Positions 14,601 to 26,171 of a stretch of DNA of 64,000 nt are shown here, piece by piece. Below the pieces are notes generated by a model. The model worked only from the letters and a program-made list of their open reading frames with translations. It had not been told where the DNA came from and made no database searches. A program made the position numbers and the translations under genes. This DNA comes from Pseudorhizobium endolithicum (GTDB lineage Bacteria; Pseudomonadota; Alphaproteobacteria; Rhizobiales; Rhizobiaceae). Positions within the stretch are counted from its first letter, which is position 1, and every line of letters starts with the position of its first letter. The stretch is from contig NZ_CABFWF030000001.1 in the NCBI RefSeq assembly GCF_902153245.2, forward strand, positions 310,001 through 374,000, read 5' to 3'.

Positions 14601-14929
14601 TCGGGCTCCTGAACCGTATCCGCAAGGAAAATCCGGCCCTCCACTCGCACCTCGGCCTCACGCTCCTGACGGCCTGGAACGACAACGTGATGTTCTTCGA
14701 GAAGGCGAGCGCCGGCCGCGAGAACGTGCTGCTCATCGCGATCAGCCTCGATCCGTATAACGCGCAGGAGGCGGATGTCGAAATCCCCCTCTGGTCGTGG
14801 AACCTGCCCGACCACGGATCGCTTCCCATGGAGGACCTGATCTCGGGCAACGCCTTCACTTGGACCGGGAAACGGCAGCGGCTGCGGCTGGAGGCGGACA
14901 TGCCGTTCGCCGTCTGGCGTGTGAGATAA
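11687..14929 (+). CDS. glgE: Alpha-1,4-glucan:maltose-1-phosphate maltosyltransferase GlgE with N-terminal extension
   Basis: Uses alpha-maltose 1-phosphate to lengthen alpha-1,4-glucan (GlgE pathway). The C-terminal ~650 residues are a GH13 GlgE: catalytic nucleophile D814 in RVDNPHTKPF, acid/base E843 in LSEAFTKP and transition-state D901 in NTHDIN, with the family spacing. Residues ~430-560 form the usual N-terminal sandwich domain of GlgE. The first ~430 residues are extra: they read like a worn alpha-amylase barrel (YYVHPLQLKGYDAWEQVF, LDLVIDRVAQ) without catalytic residues. Actinobacterial GlgE is about 660-700 residues; this is 1080. It is first in an operon with treS-maltokinase (12-base gap) and glgB. 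Confidence 0.93.
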   Translation: MNTIPTLDAPVSRVTQPPRIYYVHPLQLKGYDAWEQVFAHAQALGFDTVLTAPLFQRGTNSSIFVSGGFDRLEPELDLGADVSSSLSRLTALARGYQLRLMLDLVIDRVAQEERGTDRIAADPRVSPECNCSRSLDLSPSDATYHYLEEWRQRIGTLVEAGISGFRCLGVERVPEEAWASLIKATRARKAETEFFAWTPGTDFERRRALRGAGFDGCFSSFAWWDLQSRWLAEEHEVQRALGHQITFPEPPFGKRLAHGTESCEVLQRKSLRALKLAACFGSGLMVPMGFEFGASKPLDQMHGDGLGLAGLRDQSSFDICSDIRATNEMLRQDQEPFRLRPFTLIAATHTPAVALIQSNREDVRSSEKLRVILVNRDLRQTAPPPLNAVNQVASSFLPLTEVEGHSGPRLKPGEVRILEGRVSAPILSASPLPDIDVAAAAPRLAIEKITPSVDEGRFTVKRVVGETVRVEADIFGDGHDPLAAVLLWRAADEDEWQEVRMQLFENDRWRGEFTPRRMGRHEFAIEAWRNPFAIFRYEFTKKHDARLDLTLEIQEGINLVREALASASPDLEAELRALLDEMDGAAESRRIELLLAHETSELMARADRRPFRLRSQIIPLDAERLGASFASWYQIFPRSQSGDPNRHGTFDDVINRLPAIREMGFDVLYFPPIHPIGSTNRKGRNNSLKALPGDPGSPYAIGSEDGGHDAIHPELGTFEDFRRLVAAAQDHGLEIALDLAIQASPDHPWLKEHPGWFDWRPDGTIRYAENPPKKYEDIVNVDFYAKDAVPSLWQELRDIVQMWVDQGVKLFRVDNPHTKPFPFWEWLIADIRSRHPDVIFLSEAFTKPKVMYRLAKIGFSQSYTYFTWRNTKWELEQYMREITTEAPKDFFRPHFFVNTHDINPEFLQNAPRPAYLIRAALAATLSGLWGVYNGFELCEGRPDAKRKEYADSEKYEIRAWDWDRPGNIKHEIGLLNRIRKENPALHSHLGLTLLTAWNDNVMFFEKASAGRENVLLIAISLDPYNAQEADVEIPLWSWNLPDHGSLPMEDLISGNAFTWTGKRQRLRLEADMPFAVWRVR

Positions 14930-14941
14930 GGGAGGAACCGA

Positions 14942-17900
14942 ATGGATACCCTGCAGTCGCAGGCTCAGATCGTCAACGATCCCCTGTGGTACAAGGATGC
15001 CATAATCTACCAGCTTCACATCAAGTCGTTTTTCGACGCCAACGGCGACGGGATCGGTGACTTCAAGGGGCTGCACGAGAAGCTGGACCACATCGCGTCG
15101 CTCGGGGCGACCGCGATCTGGCTTCTACCCTTCTTTCCTTCGCCTCGCCGGGACGATGGCTACGATATCGCCGACTATGGCGATGTCAGCCCCGACTACG
15201 GAACGATGGACGACTTCCGGGCCTTCGTCGACGCAGCCCACGAACGAGGCATCCGGGTCATCATCGAGCTCGTCATCAACCACACCTCCGATCAGCATCC
15301 GTGGTTCCAGCGCGCCCGCCACGCGCCGCCCGGATCGCAGGAGCGCGATTTCTACGTTTGGTCTGACACCGACCAGAAGTTTCCCGAGACGCGGATCATC
15401 TTCCTCGATACGGAGAAATCGAACTGGACCTGGGATCCGGTAGCGGGCGCCTATTACTGGCACCGTTTCTATTCCCATCAGCCGGATCTCAACTTCGACA
15501 ATCCGGCTGTGCTGGAAGAACTGCTGCAGGTGATGCGTTTCTGGCTCGAAACCGGCATCGACGGCTTCCGGCTGGACGCGATCCCCTATCTGATCGAGCG
15601 CGAGGGCACGATCAACGAGAACCTGCCCGAGACCCACGAGATCCTGAAGAAGATTCGTGGTGCACTGGACTCGACCCATCCGGGAAAGATGCTGCTCGCG
15701 GAGGCCAATCAATGGCCCGAAGATACCAGCGAGTATTTCGGCGATGGCGACGAATGCAACATGGCGTTCCATTTCCCGCTGATGCCGCGCATGTACATGG
15801 CGATCGCCAAGGAGGATCGCTTTCCGATCACCGACATCATGCGGCAGACGCCGGAAATCCCGGAGAACTGCCAGTGGGCGATCTTCCTGCGCAATCACGA
15901 CGAGTTGACGCTCGAAATGGTGACGGACGAGGAACGCGATTACCTGTGGAACACCTATGCCGCCGACCGGCGCGCCCGGATCAATCTCGGCATCCGCCGC
16001 CGGCTTGCGCCGTTGATGGAACGCGACCGCCGCCGAATAGAGTTGATGAACGCGCTTCTCCTTTCCATGCCCGGCACCCCGGTCCTCTACTACGGCGACG
16101 AAATAGGAATGGGCGACAACATCTATCTGGGCGATCGGGATGGTGTGCGGACGCCGATGCAATGGTCGCCGGACCGCAATGGCGGCTTCTCCAAGGCTGA
16201 TCCCGCCCGTCTCGTACTGCCGCCGATCATGGACCCTCTCTACGGATACGAAGCAGTCAACGTCGAGGCGCAGGCAGCAGACGCCCACTCGCTGCTCAAC
16301 TGGACACGCCGGATGCTGGCGCTGCGCGGCAAGCACGCCGCCTTCGGCCGCGGCACCCTCCGTTTCCTGGCTCCCGGAAACCGGAAAATCCTCGCCTACC
16401 TCCGAGAATACCAGGGCGAGACGATCATGTGCGTCGCCAACCTCTCGCGCCTGCCGCAGGCAGTCGAGCTCGATCTTTCCGAGTTCGAAGGACGCGTACC
16501 GATCGAGCTGACCGGCATGTCGCCCTTCCCGCCGATCGGTCAGCTGACCTACCTCTTGACCCTGCCGCCCTACGGCTTCTTCTGGTTCCAGTTGGTGGCC
16601 GAGGCCGACGGTCCGGCCTGGCGGAACGAACCGCCGCAGCAGCTTCCCGACCTCGTCACCATGGTCGTGCGCCGCGACCTGCATGAGCTTGTGGAGGAGC
16701 CGCGGCTGGCAGCCACCCTCTCGCGGGATATCCTGCCGGCCTATGTCTCGAAGCGCCGCTGGTTCGGCTCAAAAGGCGAGCAGCTGAACGGGGTGAGGCT
16801 GGTGTCGGCGACGCCTCTCCCCTTTGGCGGCAACGTCCTTCTCGGGGAACTGGAAGCCGATCTCGAAGGCCATACGGAGACCTACCTCCTTCCGCTCGCA
16901 GCAGCCTGGGACGAGACCCATCCTACCGCCCTTGTGCAGCAGCTCGCGCTCGGCCGCATCCGCCAGGGACGTCGCGTCGGCTTCCTGACAGACGGATTTG
17001 CGATGGAAAGCATGGCGCGCGGCATCATCCGCGCCCTGTGCGAAAGGTCGCGGGTTTCGGGGCGGGCCGGAACGTTGGAATTTGTCGGCACAGAAAACCT
17101 CGACTGCATGGGCATCACTGACGAGATGCAGGTGCACTGGCTTTCGGCAGAGCAGTCGAACAGTTCGCTGATCGTCGGTGATACGGCGATGATCAAGCTC
17201 ATCCGCCACATCTTCCCGGGCGTCCATCCGGAAGTCGAAATGACTCGCTACCTGACGAAGGTGGGATATTCAAACACCGCTCCGCTGCTGGGCGAAGTGG
17301 CACGGATAGCACCCGACGGCAGCCGCTACACGCTGATCATCATCCAGGGCGCAATCCGCAACCAGGGTGATGCCTGGACGTGGATGCTGAGCAATCTGCG
17401 CCGCGGCATGGACGAAATCCTCGTGGCGAGCGGCGAGGACGAGGTGATCCAGGACCAGTTCCAGCCGCTCGTGGATTTCGCCGGCACGGTGGGACAGAGG
17501 CTCGGCGAACTCCATGTGGCGCTTGCGCAAGACACCGGCGATCCGGACTTCAAGCCGCTGAAAGCGACGTCAGCGGACATCGAGGCATGGCGGCAATCGG
17601 TAACCCTCCAGATCACGAACGCGCTGGACATCCTGGCGAACGAAGTGGGAGGTCTCGAACCTGGGGTCACGCAGCTCGTGCAGCCTCTGCTCGACCGCCG
17701 GGACGAGCTTCTGCGTGCCGCGGCGAAACTTGCCCACACGGCGGTCGGCGCCTTGATGACCCGGCATCACGGTGATTTCCATCTTGGCCAGATCCTCGTT
17801 GCCGAAAGCGATGCCTACCTCATCGATTTCGAAGGTGAACCCGCCCGGGATCTTGCCGATCGGCGTGCCAAATCGAGCCCGTTGCGCGATGTTGCAGGTC

Positions 17901-18225
17901 TCCTGCGCTCGCTGAGCTATCTGGCCGCGACGGCGGACCTGGAGCAGGACGTAGTCGTTGATACCGATCAGGCACGACGCCATGAGATCGTCAGTATCTT
18001 CCGGCGGGAGGCAGAGCAGGCATTCCGCCAACGGTACTTCGACGCCGTAGCCGAAGCGTCAGCGCTGAACATGGACGAAGCCACCCGCGAGGCGCTGTTG
18101 GACCTGTTCCTTCTGGAGAAGGCGGCGTATGAGATCGCGTACGAGGCGCGCAACCGGCCGAAATGGCTGCCGATCCCGCTCGAAGGCTTCTCTGACATTT
18201 CAATGAGGCTCATGGAGAACTCCGA

Positions 18226-18229
<4 letters not shown>
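14942..18229 (+). CDS. treS: Trehalose synthase / maltokinase fusion (TreS-Pep2)
   Basis: A bifunctional 1095-residue enzyme. Residues 1-~550 are GH13 trehalose synthase, which interconverts trehalose and maltose: nucleophile D212 in FRLDAIPYL, acid/base E254 in [11 protein letters not shown]320 in RNHDELTLE. Residues ~560-1095 are a maltokinase (Pep2/Mak) of the aminoglycoside-kinase-like fold, with the start segment KRRWFGSKG, catalytic D945 in HHGDFHLGQ and metal-binding D962 in IDFEGEP. It turns trehalose via maltose into maltose 1-phosphate, the GlgE substrate. GGGAGGA precedes the ATG. Its stop overlaps the glgB start (ATGA), so the two are translationally coupled. Confidence 0.95.
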
Positions 18230-20430
<2,201 letters not shown>

Positions 20431-20439
20431 TACGCCGTT

Positions 20440-20940
20440 TCAGCCGCCGTTCTGCCAGAGCTTGCTGACGGCATCACCGCCAAGCGGATCGGTCTCCGGC
20501 AAGGGCAGCGTCGCGATGATGTGAAGGCCCGCCTCCCCCGGCGCCTCTCGGCGAAGGTCCGGGTCCTGCCCCGGCGGATAGCCGCCGACTACCAGGAAAT
20601 CCTCGCTTGCGGAGATCCGGCAATGGCCGGTGCCAGCCGGCAGGATCAGGCAATCTCCGGCGGAAACCTCGATCTCCCGCCCGCCAGGACCGCCGAGCAT
20701 CACGACGCCGTGGCCGCGAGCGATCCCCAGCACCTCATGGGCCATGGTGTGGTAATGGTGGTAGTCGAAGATACCGTTCCGCCAGGTTCCCTGCCAATGA
20801 TTGCCGGCGAAAGTTCGCTCGAAGGTCCTCGCAAGGTCGCCGCCCTCATCCGGCGCGACTCCGCGGTAGCCGATAACCGGCAGATGCGCATTGTTGGGAA
20901 CCCAGCCATTCTCCGACAGGAAGAAATGTTCGATCACCAT
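20440..20940 (-). CDS. Cupin-fold protein of unknown substrate
   Basis: A 166-residue cytosolic protein with a cupin core: DYHHYHTMAHEVLGIARGHG gives the metal-binding histidines and glutamate of motif 1, and GDCLILPAGTGHC gives motif 2 with its histidine. It resembles the YjlB-like cupin family; the reaction is unknown. The ATG at 20940 is preferred because GGAGG lies six bases upstream; longer in-frame starts lack such a site. It is convergent with glgB and lies downstream of the J-domain gene. Confidence 0.7.
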   Translation of the reverse strand: MVIEHFFLSENGWVPNNAHLPVIGYRGVAPDEGGDLARTFERTFAGNHWQGTWRNGIFDYHHYHTMAHEVLGIARGHGVVMLGGPGGREIEVSAGDCLILPAGTGHCRISASEDFLVVGGYPPGQDPDLRREAPGEAGLHIIATLPLPETDPLGGDAVSKLWQNGG

Positions 20941-21006
20941 CGCCGCCTCCATTCTCGCTCCGTCCATAAAGCTAGGAGGCACGGCGGCGCAGACCAGTAG
21001 CGCACA

Positions 21007-21588
21007 TCACTCGGCGGCGCTTTTCGCTTCCACCTCGATCTCGTAGGAATAGCCCTCGAGCATCTGGTAAGCCTGCTCGATCGTCGCGATCTGCGCCTCC
21101 GCCTTGGTGATCGCGTCGGTAATGGAATCGCTGCGTGCCCGCATCATGCTGCCGAGGAAGTCGGTCTCCGGTCGTTTGCCGATCCGGTCCAGGTGGTTGC
21201 GGATGCGCGCGCGGTGCCGCTCGAGCTCCAGGATGTGAAAGCGCACATTGACGATCTTGTCGGTCAGCTTGCGTCGCATCGCCGCCACGGGATCGAAGCT
21301 GCCGGGCTCCCGCTCGTCCAGAATGAAGTCGTTGATCAGTCCTTCGAGAACCAGCAGCCCTTCGAGATCCTTGGTATCGGCCAATGTCGGATCATAGCCG
21401 GTTTCATCGAAGACCTTGCGGCGCACGGGATCGGACAAAATCTCGAAGGAGATCTTCAGTTTGGAGAACGCGTCGGCATCGCCCCCCGTGTCCGGATGGG
21501 CGTTCTTGGCGCGCTTGCGATACGCGGTCTTGATCTGTGCGGTATCGGCGTCCCGGGCAACACCGAGGGTATCGTATGGATCGATCAA
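21007..21588 (-). CDS. J-domain (DnaJ-like) protein
   Basis: About 193 residues. An N-terminal J domain (residues 1-~65) with YDTLGVARDADTAQIKTAYR, the essential HPD in KNAHPDTGGD, and KVFDETGYDP; the rest is helical without the zinc or peptide-binding domains of true DnaJ, so it is a class III J protein that would stimulate a DnaK ATPase. No in-frame ATG is present. The TTG at 21588 is chosen because AGGTGGG lies five bases upstream; a TTG at 21633 would add 15 residues outside the fold. It follows PAP2 and DUF1206 on the same strand after 111 bases. Confidence 0.75.
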   Translation of the reverse strand: MIDPYDTLGVARDADTAQIKTAYRKRAKNAHPDTGGDADAFSKLKISFEILSDPVRRKVFDETGYDPTLADTKDLEGLLVLEGLINDFILDEREPGSFDPVAAMRRKLTDKIVNVRFHILELERHRARIRNHLDRIGKRPETDFLGSMMRARSDSITDAITKAEAQIATIEQAYQMLEGYSYEIEVEAKSAAE

Positions 21589-21639
21589 CGTGTCCCACCT
21601 GATTTTCGCTGAGCCATGGGTCCAGCCGCCCAAGGCTTA

Positions 21640-21679
21640 GAGGTTGATGCCGCTTCGCTCAAGCGCCAACCTCGTTTTT
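21640..21679 (+). terminator. Hairpin with U-tract on the + strand, no + gene upstream
   Basis: GAGGTTG pairs with CAACCTC, with CGCTT/AAGCG continuing the stem, followed by G and TTTTT on the + strand. Flanking genes are on the minus strand, where it lies between PAP2 and the J-domain gene and has no U-tract. It could end antisense or small-RNA transcription, or act as a bidirectional terminator. Confidence 0.5.
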
Positions 21680-21699
21680 CCCACCGGCCGGTCATGCGC

Positions 21700-22407
21700 T
21701 TAGCCCGGTGTTTGGGCGATATAACGGCGGGCGACCAGCCAGCAGACCAACGCCCAGGTCGCGCCGGCGCACCAGCCGCCGAGGACATCCGTCGGGTAGT
21801 GTACACCGAGAAAGACCCTGCTCAAACCGATGATGAATGTCAGAAAGACGGCGACGCCGATCATGTAGAGGCGCGTTACCCGCGTCGGCTGGGCACGGGA
21901 GAGGAGCGCCCCCAGCGTCAGGTAGGTGGCGGCTGAGACCATGGCGTGGCCGCTCGGGAAGCTGAGATCGTAGACCTCGACGAGATGCGGGACGATGTCC
22001 GGCCGCGGCCGCGCCACCCCCAGCTTCAGCGCCGCGCTCAGCGCCCAGCCTCCGGCCACCGAGGCGAGCGTGAAGACGGCGATCGCCCTGCGCCGTGCCA
22101 AAAGAAGGTAGCCCGTCACCATGATGGTCATCAGCGAAAGCACCGCCGTGCCACCAAGCGCGGTGATGTCGTCCATCGCATGCGACAGCCAGTACGGGCC
22201 GATCGGGGTTGCCGGATCGTCGGCGGAACGCAGCAGCAGGAGCAGCCGTTCGTCGAACGCGTGCGTGTCGCCCTCGATCACCTCACCGGTGAGTTGCAGG
22301 AACAGGAATAGTCCGCCGGCCGCGACGGCAAACAGGATCAGGCTCACCGGCTCGAACGTCATGATCCGGTCAACGATCTTTCGGCTGACCCTTTGATGGA
22401 ACGCCAT
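21700..22407 (-). CDS. PAP2-family membrane phosphatase
   Basis: A 235-residue membrane protein with about six hydrophobic segments and the three phosphatidic-acid-phosphatase motifs: KLGVARPRP (KX6RP), PSGH, and SRVFLGVHYPTD (SRX5HX3D). Such enzymes dephosphorylate lipid phosphates such as undecaprenyl-PP, phosphatidylglycerol-P or phosphatidic acid at the periplasmic face; the substrate is not readable. GGAG is six bases before the ATG. It starts 30 bases after the DUF1206 gene and is probably in the same operon, behind the EcfG-type promoter at 23280-23304. Confidence 0.88.
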   Translation of the reverse strand: MAFHQRVSRKIVDRIMTFEPVSLILFAVAAGGLFLFLQLTGEVIEGDTHAFDERLLLLLRSADDPATPIGPYWLSHAMDDITALGGTAVLSLMTIMVTGYLLLARRRAIAVFTLASVAGGWALSAALKLGVARPRPDIVPHLVEVYDLSFPSGHAMVSAATYLTLGALLSRAQPTRVTRLYMIGVAVFLTFIIGLSRVFLGVHYPTDVLGGWCAGATWALVCWLVARRYIAQTPG

Positions 22408-22437
22408 CCGTCACTCCGCTGAAGATTATGCCGCGGC

Positions 22438-23256
22438 TCAGGTCCGCAGCGCGTGCTTGGCATCACTTAGTGAGGGTTCCCGGATAATGCGATACCTGGC
22501 CTCGACCACACCATAGGCACCGAAGGCAAAAAGCCCGAGCGCCGCAAGAGCGTAGAGCAGGCCCCCGAAGGGCAGTCCCCGCACCCAGGCCAGCGCATCC
22601 GCCGTGCTCCCCGCCTGCCCCGGATCGACGGCCCAGGCCGCGTAAAGGAAGAAGCCGCCCAGAATGACGAAGATTGCGCCGCGGGCGGCAAGGCCATAGA
22701 TGCAGAAGAGCTCGAGCAACCGCTTGTGCCGGCCGCTGATGCGGACGAACTTCTCGTAGCGCCGCGTTACACCCTTGACGATCTGCACCATGCCGGCGCC
22801 GATCACAGCAAGCCCGACCGCCGCTACGAGGTAGGGGCCGAAAGGCTGCTGCATCAGCCAGGCGGTCCAGCTTTCCTGGCTGTTGCCGGATCCGGCGCCG
22901 AAAGAAATTTTCAACGCCTGGCCGATGGCATAGGAGGCCAGACCGGTATAGGTAGCCGCACTGACGAGGAGGGCTGCCCGGATGACGAGGCCCTGGGCGT
23001 CGTTTTCATGCTGATCGGCGTTGAGGAAAGCCTGCGCCAGCCGCCACACGATGAAGCCGATCAAGCCGATGCCGATCAGCCCCAGCCAGATGGCGCCGAA
23101 GGGCGTGTCGAGCACCAGTTCCAGCGCCGAGCGCGAATCCGCCTCGCCGCCCCCCAGGGTCGAAAGCAGCGCCATGCCGCCGACGAGGATATAGACGACG
23201 CCCCGCGCCGCATATCCGGCACGCGCCAGCCATTCGAAACGCGGACGATCCTGCAT
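22438..23256 (-). CDS. DUF1206 membrane protein
   Basis: A 272-residue membrane protein built of three repeats of about 70-90 residues, each with two hydrophobic helices. Repeat starts are visible as ARAGYAARGVVYILVGGMAL, the segment near LVSAATYTGLASYA, and YGLAARGAIFVILGGFFLYA. This is the DUF1206 layout; function unknown. GGAG is six bases before the ATG. A perfect EcfG-type promoter lies 24 bases upstream, and PAP2 follows after 30 bases, suggesting a general-stress envelope operon. Confidence 0.8.
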   Translation of the reverse strand: MQDRPRFEWLARAGYAARGVVYILVGGMALLSTLGGGEADSRSALELVLDTPFGAIWLGLIGIGLIGFIVWRLAQAFLNADQHENDAQGLVIRAALLVSAATYTGLASYAIGQALKISFGAGSGNSQESWTAWLMQQPFGPYLVAAVGLAVIGAGMVQIVKGVTRRYEKFVRISGRHKRLLELFCIYGLAARGAIFVILGGFFLYAAWAVDPGQAGSTADALAWVRGLPFGGLLYALAALGLFAFGAYGVVEARYRIIREPSLSDAKHALRT

Positions 23257-23279
23257 GTCGTTCTCCGTAAAGACGGGCG

Positions 23280-23304
23280 AACGCGCGGACCTGCGGCCGG
23301 TTCC
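23280..23304 (-). promoter_or_regulatory. EcfG-type promoter of DUF1206-PAP2
   Basis: Read on the minus strand, GGAAC (23304-23300), a 16-base spacer and CGTT (23283-23280) match the EcfG consensus exactly. The expected start site leaves a leader of roughly 15-20 bases before the DUF1206 ATG at 23256, which contains its GGAG ribosome site. Confidence 0.75.
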
Positions 23305-23322
23305 GAACGACGCGGTTACAAA

Positions 23323-23350
23323 CGAGGAAGGCCTGCCAAGGCAAGCCTCG
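23323..23350 (-). terminator. Possible terminator of chvE-gguA-gguB
   Basis: CGAGG pairs with CCTCG and an inner TGCC with GGCA, forming a broken stem about 20 bases after the gguB stop. Only GTTTGT follows on the minus strand, so the call is weak. Confidence 0.3.
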
Positions 23351-23370
23351 CCTTGCGCGTTTCCCGATCC

Positions 23371-24561
23371 TCAGCGGCGCTGGTTGTAGACGTCGACGCA
23401 GACGGCACCGAGCAGGACCAGTCCCTTGATCACCTGCTGGTAATCGATGCCGATGCCGAGGATCGACATGCCGTTGTTCATCACGCCCATGATGAAGGCG
23501 CCGATCACCGCACCCGTCACCTTGCCGACGCCGCCATAGGCCGAGGCGCCGCCGATGAAGCAGGCGGCGATGACGTCGAGTTCGAAACCGAGGCCGGCCT
23601 TCGGCGTCGCCGTATTCAGACGAGCAGCGAAGACAAGGCCCGCAAGAGCTGCCAGGACCCCCATGTTGACGAAGGTGAAGAAGGTCAGCCGCGCCGTCTT
23701 GATGCCGGAGAGCGCCGCCGCCTTCTCGTTGCCGCCCACCGCGTAGATCTGCCGCCCGAAGATCGTCCGGTTCGTGAAGAAGGCATAGGCCGCGATCAGG
23801 AGCGCCATGATGATCAGCACGTTGGGCATGCCGCGATGGGAGGCGATGAGATAGGCCAGATAGCCGATGATCGCGAAGATCACGAGGTTCTTGACGAGGA
23901 AGAAGCCGAAGGGTTCAGTCTCCACGTCATGCGAGATGCGCCGCGCCCGGCTCTTGAAGTTCTGCCACACGAGCAGCACCGCAAGCCCCAGTCCAAGCAC
24001 CAGCGAGGTGACATAGATGCCGTTGGCCGAGCTCACCATCTCCGGGATATAGCCGGACGAGAGCTTCTGGAAGGTCGGATCGAACGGCCCGATCGAACGG
24101 CCGCTGAGCACGGCGATCATCAGGCCGCGGAAGACCAGCATGCCCGCGAGCGTCACGATGAAGGACGGGATCTTGAAGTAGGCGACCCAGAAGCCCTGTA
24201 TGGCACCGATTACCCCGCCCAGCACCAGGCAGAGGATTGCCGCAATCACGAAGTGAACGTCGTACTGCACCATCAGCATCGCGGCGACGGCACCGATGAA
24301 GCCGGCGACCGAGCCCACGGACAGGTCGATATGGCCGGTGACGATCACCATCAGCATGCCCAGCGCCATGATGACGATATAGCTGTTCTGCAGGATGATG
24401 TTGGTGAGGTTGAGCGGCTTGAGGATCACGCCGTCGGTCGTGAAATAGAAGAAGACGACGATGGCGACCAGCGAGATCATCATCCCGTATTCGCGCAGGT
24501 TCTCCTTCCAGAACCCGGTGCCGCGCTGCGGGGCAGCCATGGTATTGGGCGGGTTGCTCAT
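23371..24561 (-). CDS. gguB: Sugar ABC transporter permease GguB
   Basis: A 396-residue inner-membrane permease with about ten hydrophobic segments, of the XylH/GguB group (longer than RbsC because of an internal insert). Typical segments: [15 protein letters not shown] early and [20 protein letters not shown] late. It moves the sugars delivered by ChvE, energised by GguA. Its ATG overlaps the gguA stop by four bases (ATGA). Last gene of the leftward cluster. Confidence 0.93.
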   Translation of the reverse strand: MSNPPNTMAAPQRGTGFWKENLREYGMMISLVAIVVFFYFTTDGVILKPLNLTNIILQNSYIVIMALGMLMVIVTGHIDLSVGSVAGFIGAVAAMLMVQYDVHFVIAAILCLVLGGVIGAIQGFWVAYFKIPSFIVTLAGMLVFRGLMIAVLSGRSIGPFDPTFQKLSSGYIPEMVSSANGIYVTSLVLGLGLAVLLVWQNFKSRARRISHDVETEPFGFFLVKNLVIFAIIGYLAYLIASHRGMPNVLIIMALLIAAYAFFTNRTIFGRQIYAVGGNEKAAALSGIKTARLTFFTFVNMGVLAALAGLVFAARLNTATPKAGLGFELDVIAACFIGGASAYGGVGKVTGAVIGAFIMGVMNNGMSILGIGIDYQQVIKGLVLLGAVCVDVYNQRR

Positions 24562-26120
24562 TGATCCCTCTCCTTGCGGCGCATGATGGCGCGCATGATG
24601 TTTTCCTGCGTGGCCTCCTCTCCGGCCACCTCCCCGACGAAATCGCCCTCGTGCATCACCATGATCCTGTCGCAGATGCCGATCAGTTCCGGCATTTCAG
24701 ACGATATCACGATGACAGCCTTACCGGCGTCCGCCAGTTCGTTGATGATCGAATAGATCTCGTACTTGGCGCCGACATCGATCCCGCGGGTGGGCTCATC
24801 GAGGATCAACACGTCCGGGCCGGTGAACAGCCACTTGGACAATACTACTTTCTGCTGGTTGCCGCCGGAAAGCTTTCCGGTTTCCTGGTAGACGTTGTGG
24901 CTGCGGATGCGCATGCGGTTGCGGAACTCCTGCGCCACCTTCATCTCCCGGATGTCGTCGATGACGGCACGCGTCGAAACGCCGCCGAGATGGGCGAGAG
25001 AGATGTTCTTGCGGATGTCCTCCGGCAGGATGAGGCCGAGTTGCTTCCTGTCTTCCGTGACGTAAGCAAGGCCCGCCTTGATCGCCTTGTGGACGTCGGA
25101 AAGATCGACCTCCTGCCCGCGGATACGCACCGTGCCGGTGATGTTGCGGCCCCAGGACCGTCCGAAGACGCTCATGGCGAACTCGGTGCGGCCGGCTCCC
25201 ATGAGCCCGGAGATGCCGACGACCTCCCCTGCCCGCACCTGCATGGAAACCTTCTTCACCACCTGCCGTTCGGAATGCTGCGGATGGTAGACGGACCAGT
25301 TCGCCACCTCGAAGATCAACTCGCCGATCTTCGGCTCCCGCGTGGGGTATCGGCTCTCCAGGTCCCGATCGACCATCCGGCGGATGATCTCGTCCTCCTC
25401 CACCACGCCGTCATGGCAGTCGAGCGTTCCGACGGTCCGGCCGTCACGCAGCACGGTGATGCGATCGGCGACGGCGGAAATCTCGTTGAGCTTGTGCGAG
25501 ATAAGGATCGACGTGATGCCCTGCTCCCGGAACTCCTTGAGAAGTTCGAGCAAGGCCGCGCTGTCCTTTTCATTGAGGCTCGCAGTCGGTTCGTCGAGGA
25601 TCAGCAGGCGCACGTCCTTCGACAGCGCCTTGGCGATTTCCACCAGTTGCTGTTTGCCGACGCCCATATTGGTGATCAGCGTGTCCGGTGCTTCGCTGAG
25701 GCCGACTTTTGCAAGCAGCGCCTTTGTGCGCTCGTGGACGGCCGACCTGTCGATGATGCCGAAGCGCGACGGCGGGTTCGACAGGAAGATGTTCTCCGCG
25801 ATCGACATCAGCGGAATGAGTGCCAGTTCCTGATGGATGATGATGATGCCGAGCGCTTCGGAATCGTTGATGTCGCGGAATTGGCGCTCGTGACCGTCGA
25901 ACAGGATCGAGCCTTCGTAGCTGCCATGCGGATAGACGCCGGAGAGGACCTTCATCAGGGTCGATTTTCCCGCTCCGTTTTCCCCGACCAACGCGTGAAT
26001 CTCTCCTTCGCGCACGGTGAAGCTAACGTCGGAAAGCGCCTTAACGGCGCCAAATGATTTCGAGATGCCACGCATCTCGAGAATGGGCGGTCGATCCGCC
26101 GAAACCACGGGTGCAAGCAT
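24558..26120 (-). CDS. gguA: Sugar ABC transporter ATP-binding protein GguA
   Basis: A 520-residue tandem ABC ATPase. Domain 1 has Walker [10 protein letters not shown], a degenerate signature [15 protein letters not shown] and Walker [12 protein letters not shown]; domain 2 has the degenerate P-loop [10 protein letters not shown], the signature [15 protein letters not shown] and [13 protein letters not shown]. This is the normal layout of carbohydrate class-2 importers. The ATG at 26120 is preferred because GGAG lies six bases upstream; an in-frame ATG at 26153 would overlap the hairpin region. It lies between chvE (51-base gap with a perfect hairpin) and gguB (overlap). Confidence 0.94.
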   Translation of the reverse strand: MLAPVVSADRPPILEMRGISKSFGAVKALSDVSFTVREGEIHALVGENGAGKSTLMKVLSGVYPHGSYEGSILFDGHERQFRDINDSEALGIIIIHQELALIPLMSIAENIFLSNPPSRFGIIDRSAVHERTKALLAKVGLSEAPDTLITNMGVGKQQLVEIAKALSKDVRLLILDEPTASLNEKDSAALLELLKEFREQGITSILISHKLNEISAVADRITVLRDGRTVGTLDCHDGVVEEDEIIRRMVDRDLESRYPTREPKIGELIFEVANWSVYHPQHSERQVVKKVSMQVRAGEVVGISGLMGAGRTEFAMSVFGRSWGRNITGTVRIRGQEVDLSDVHKAIKAGLAYVTEDRKQLGLILPEDIRKNISLAHLGGVSTRAVIDDIREMKVAQEFRNRMRIRSHNVYQETGKLSGGNQQKVVLSKWLFTGPDVLILDEPTRGIDVGAKYEIYSIINELADAGKAVIVISSEMPELIGICDRIMVMHEGDFVGEVAGEEATQENIMRAIMRRKERDQ

Positions 26121-26139
26121 CCGGAACTCCGTGTGAGAT

Positions 26140-26164
26140 GAAGGCGCCCTCATCGGGCGCCTTC
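26140..26164 (-). repeat. Intercistronic hairpin between chvE and gguA
   Basis: A perfect 10-bp inverted repeat (GAAGGCGCCC and its complement) with a 5-base loop lies in the 51-base gap between chvE and gguA. There is no U-tract. Such hairpins after a binding-protein gene commonly protect the upstream mRNA, letting the binding protein be made in excess. Confidence 0.65.
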
Positions 26165-26171
26165 CGATGCC

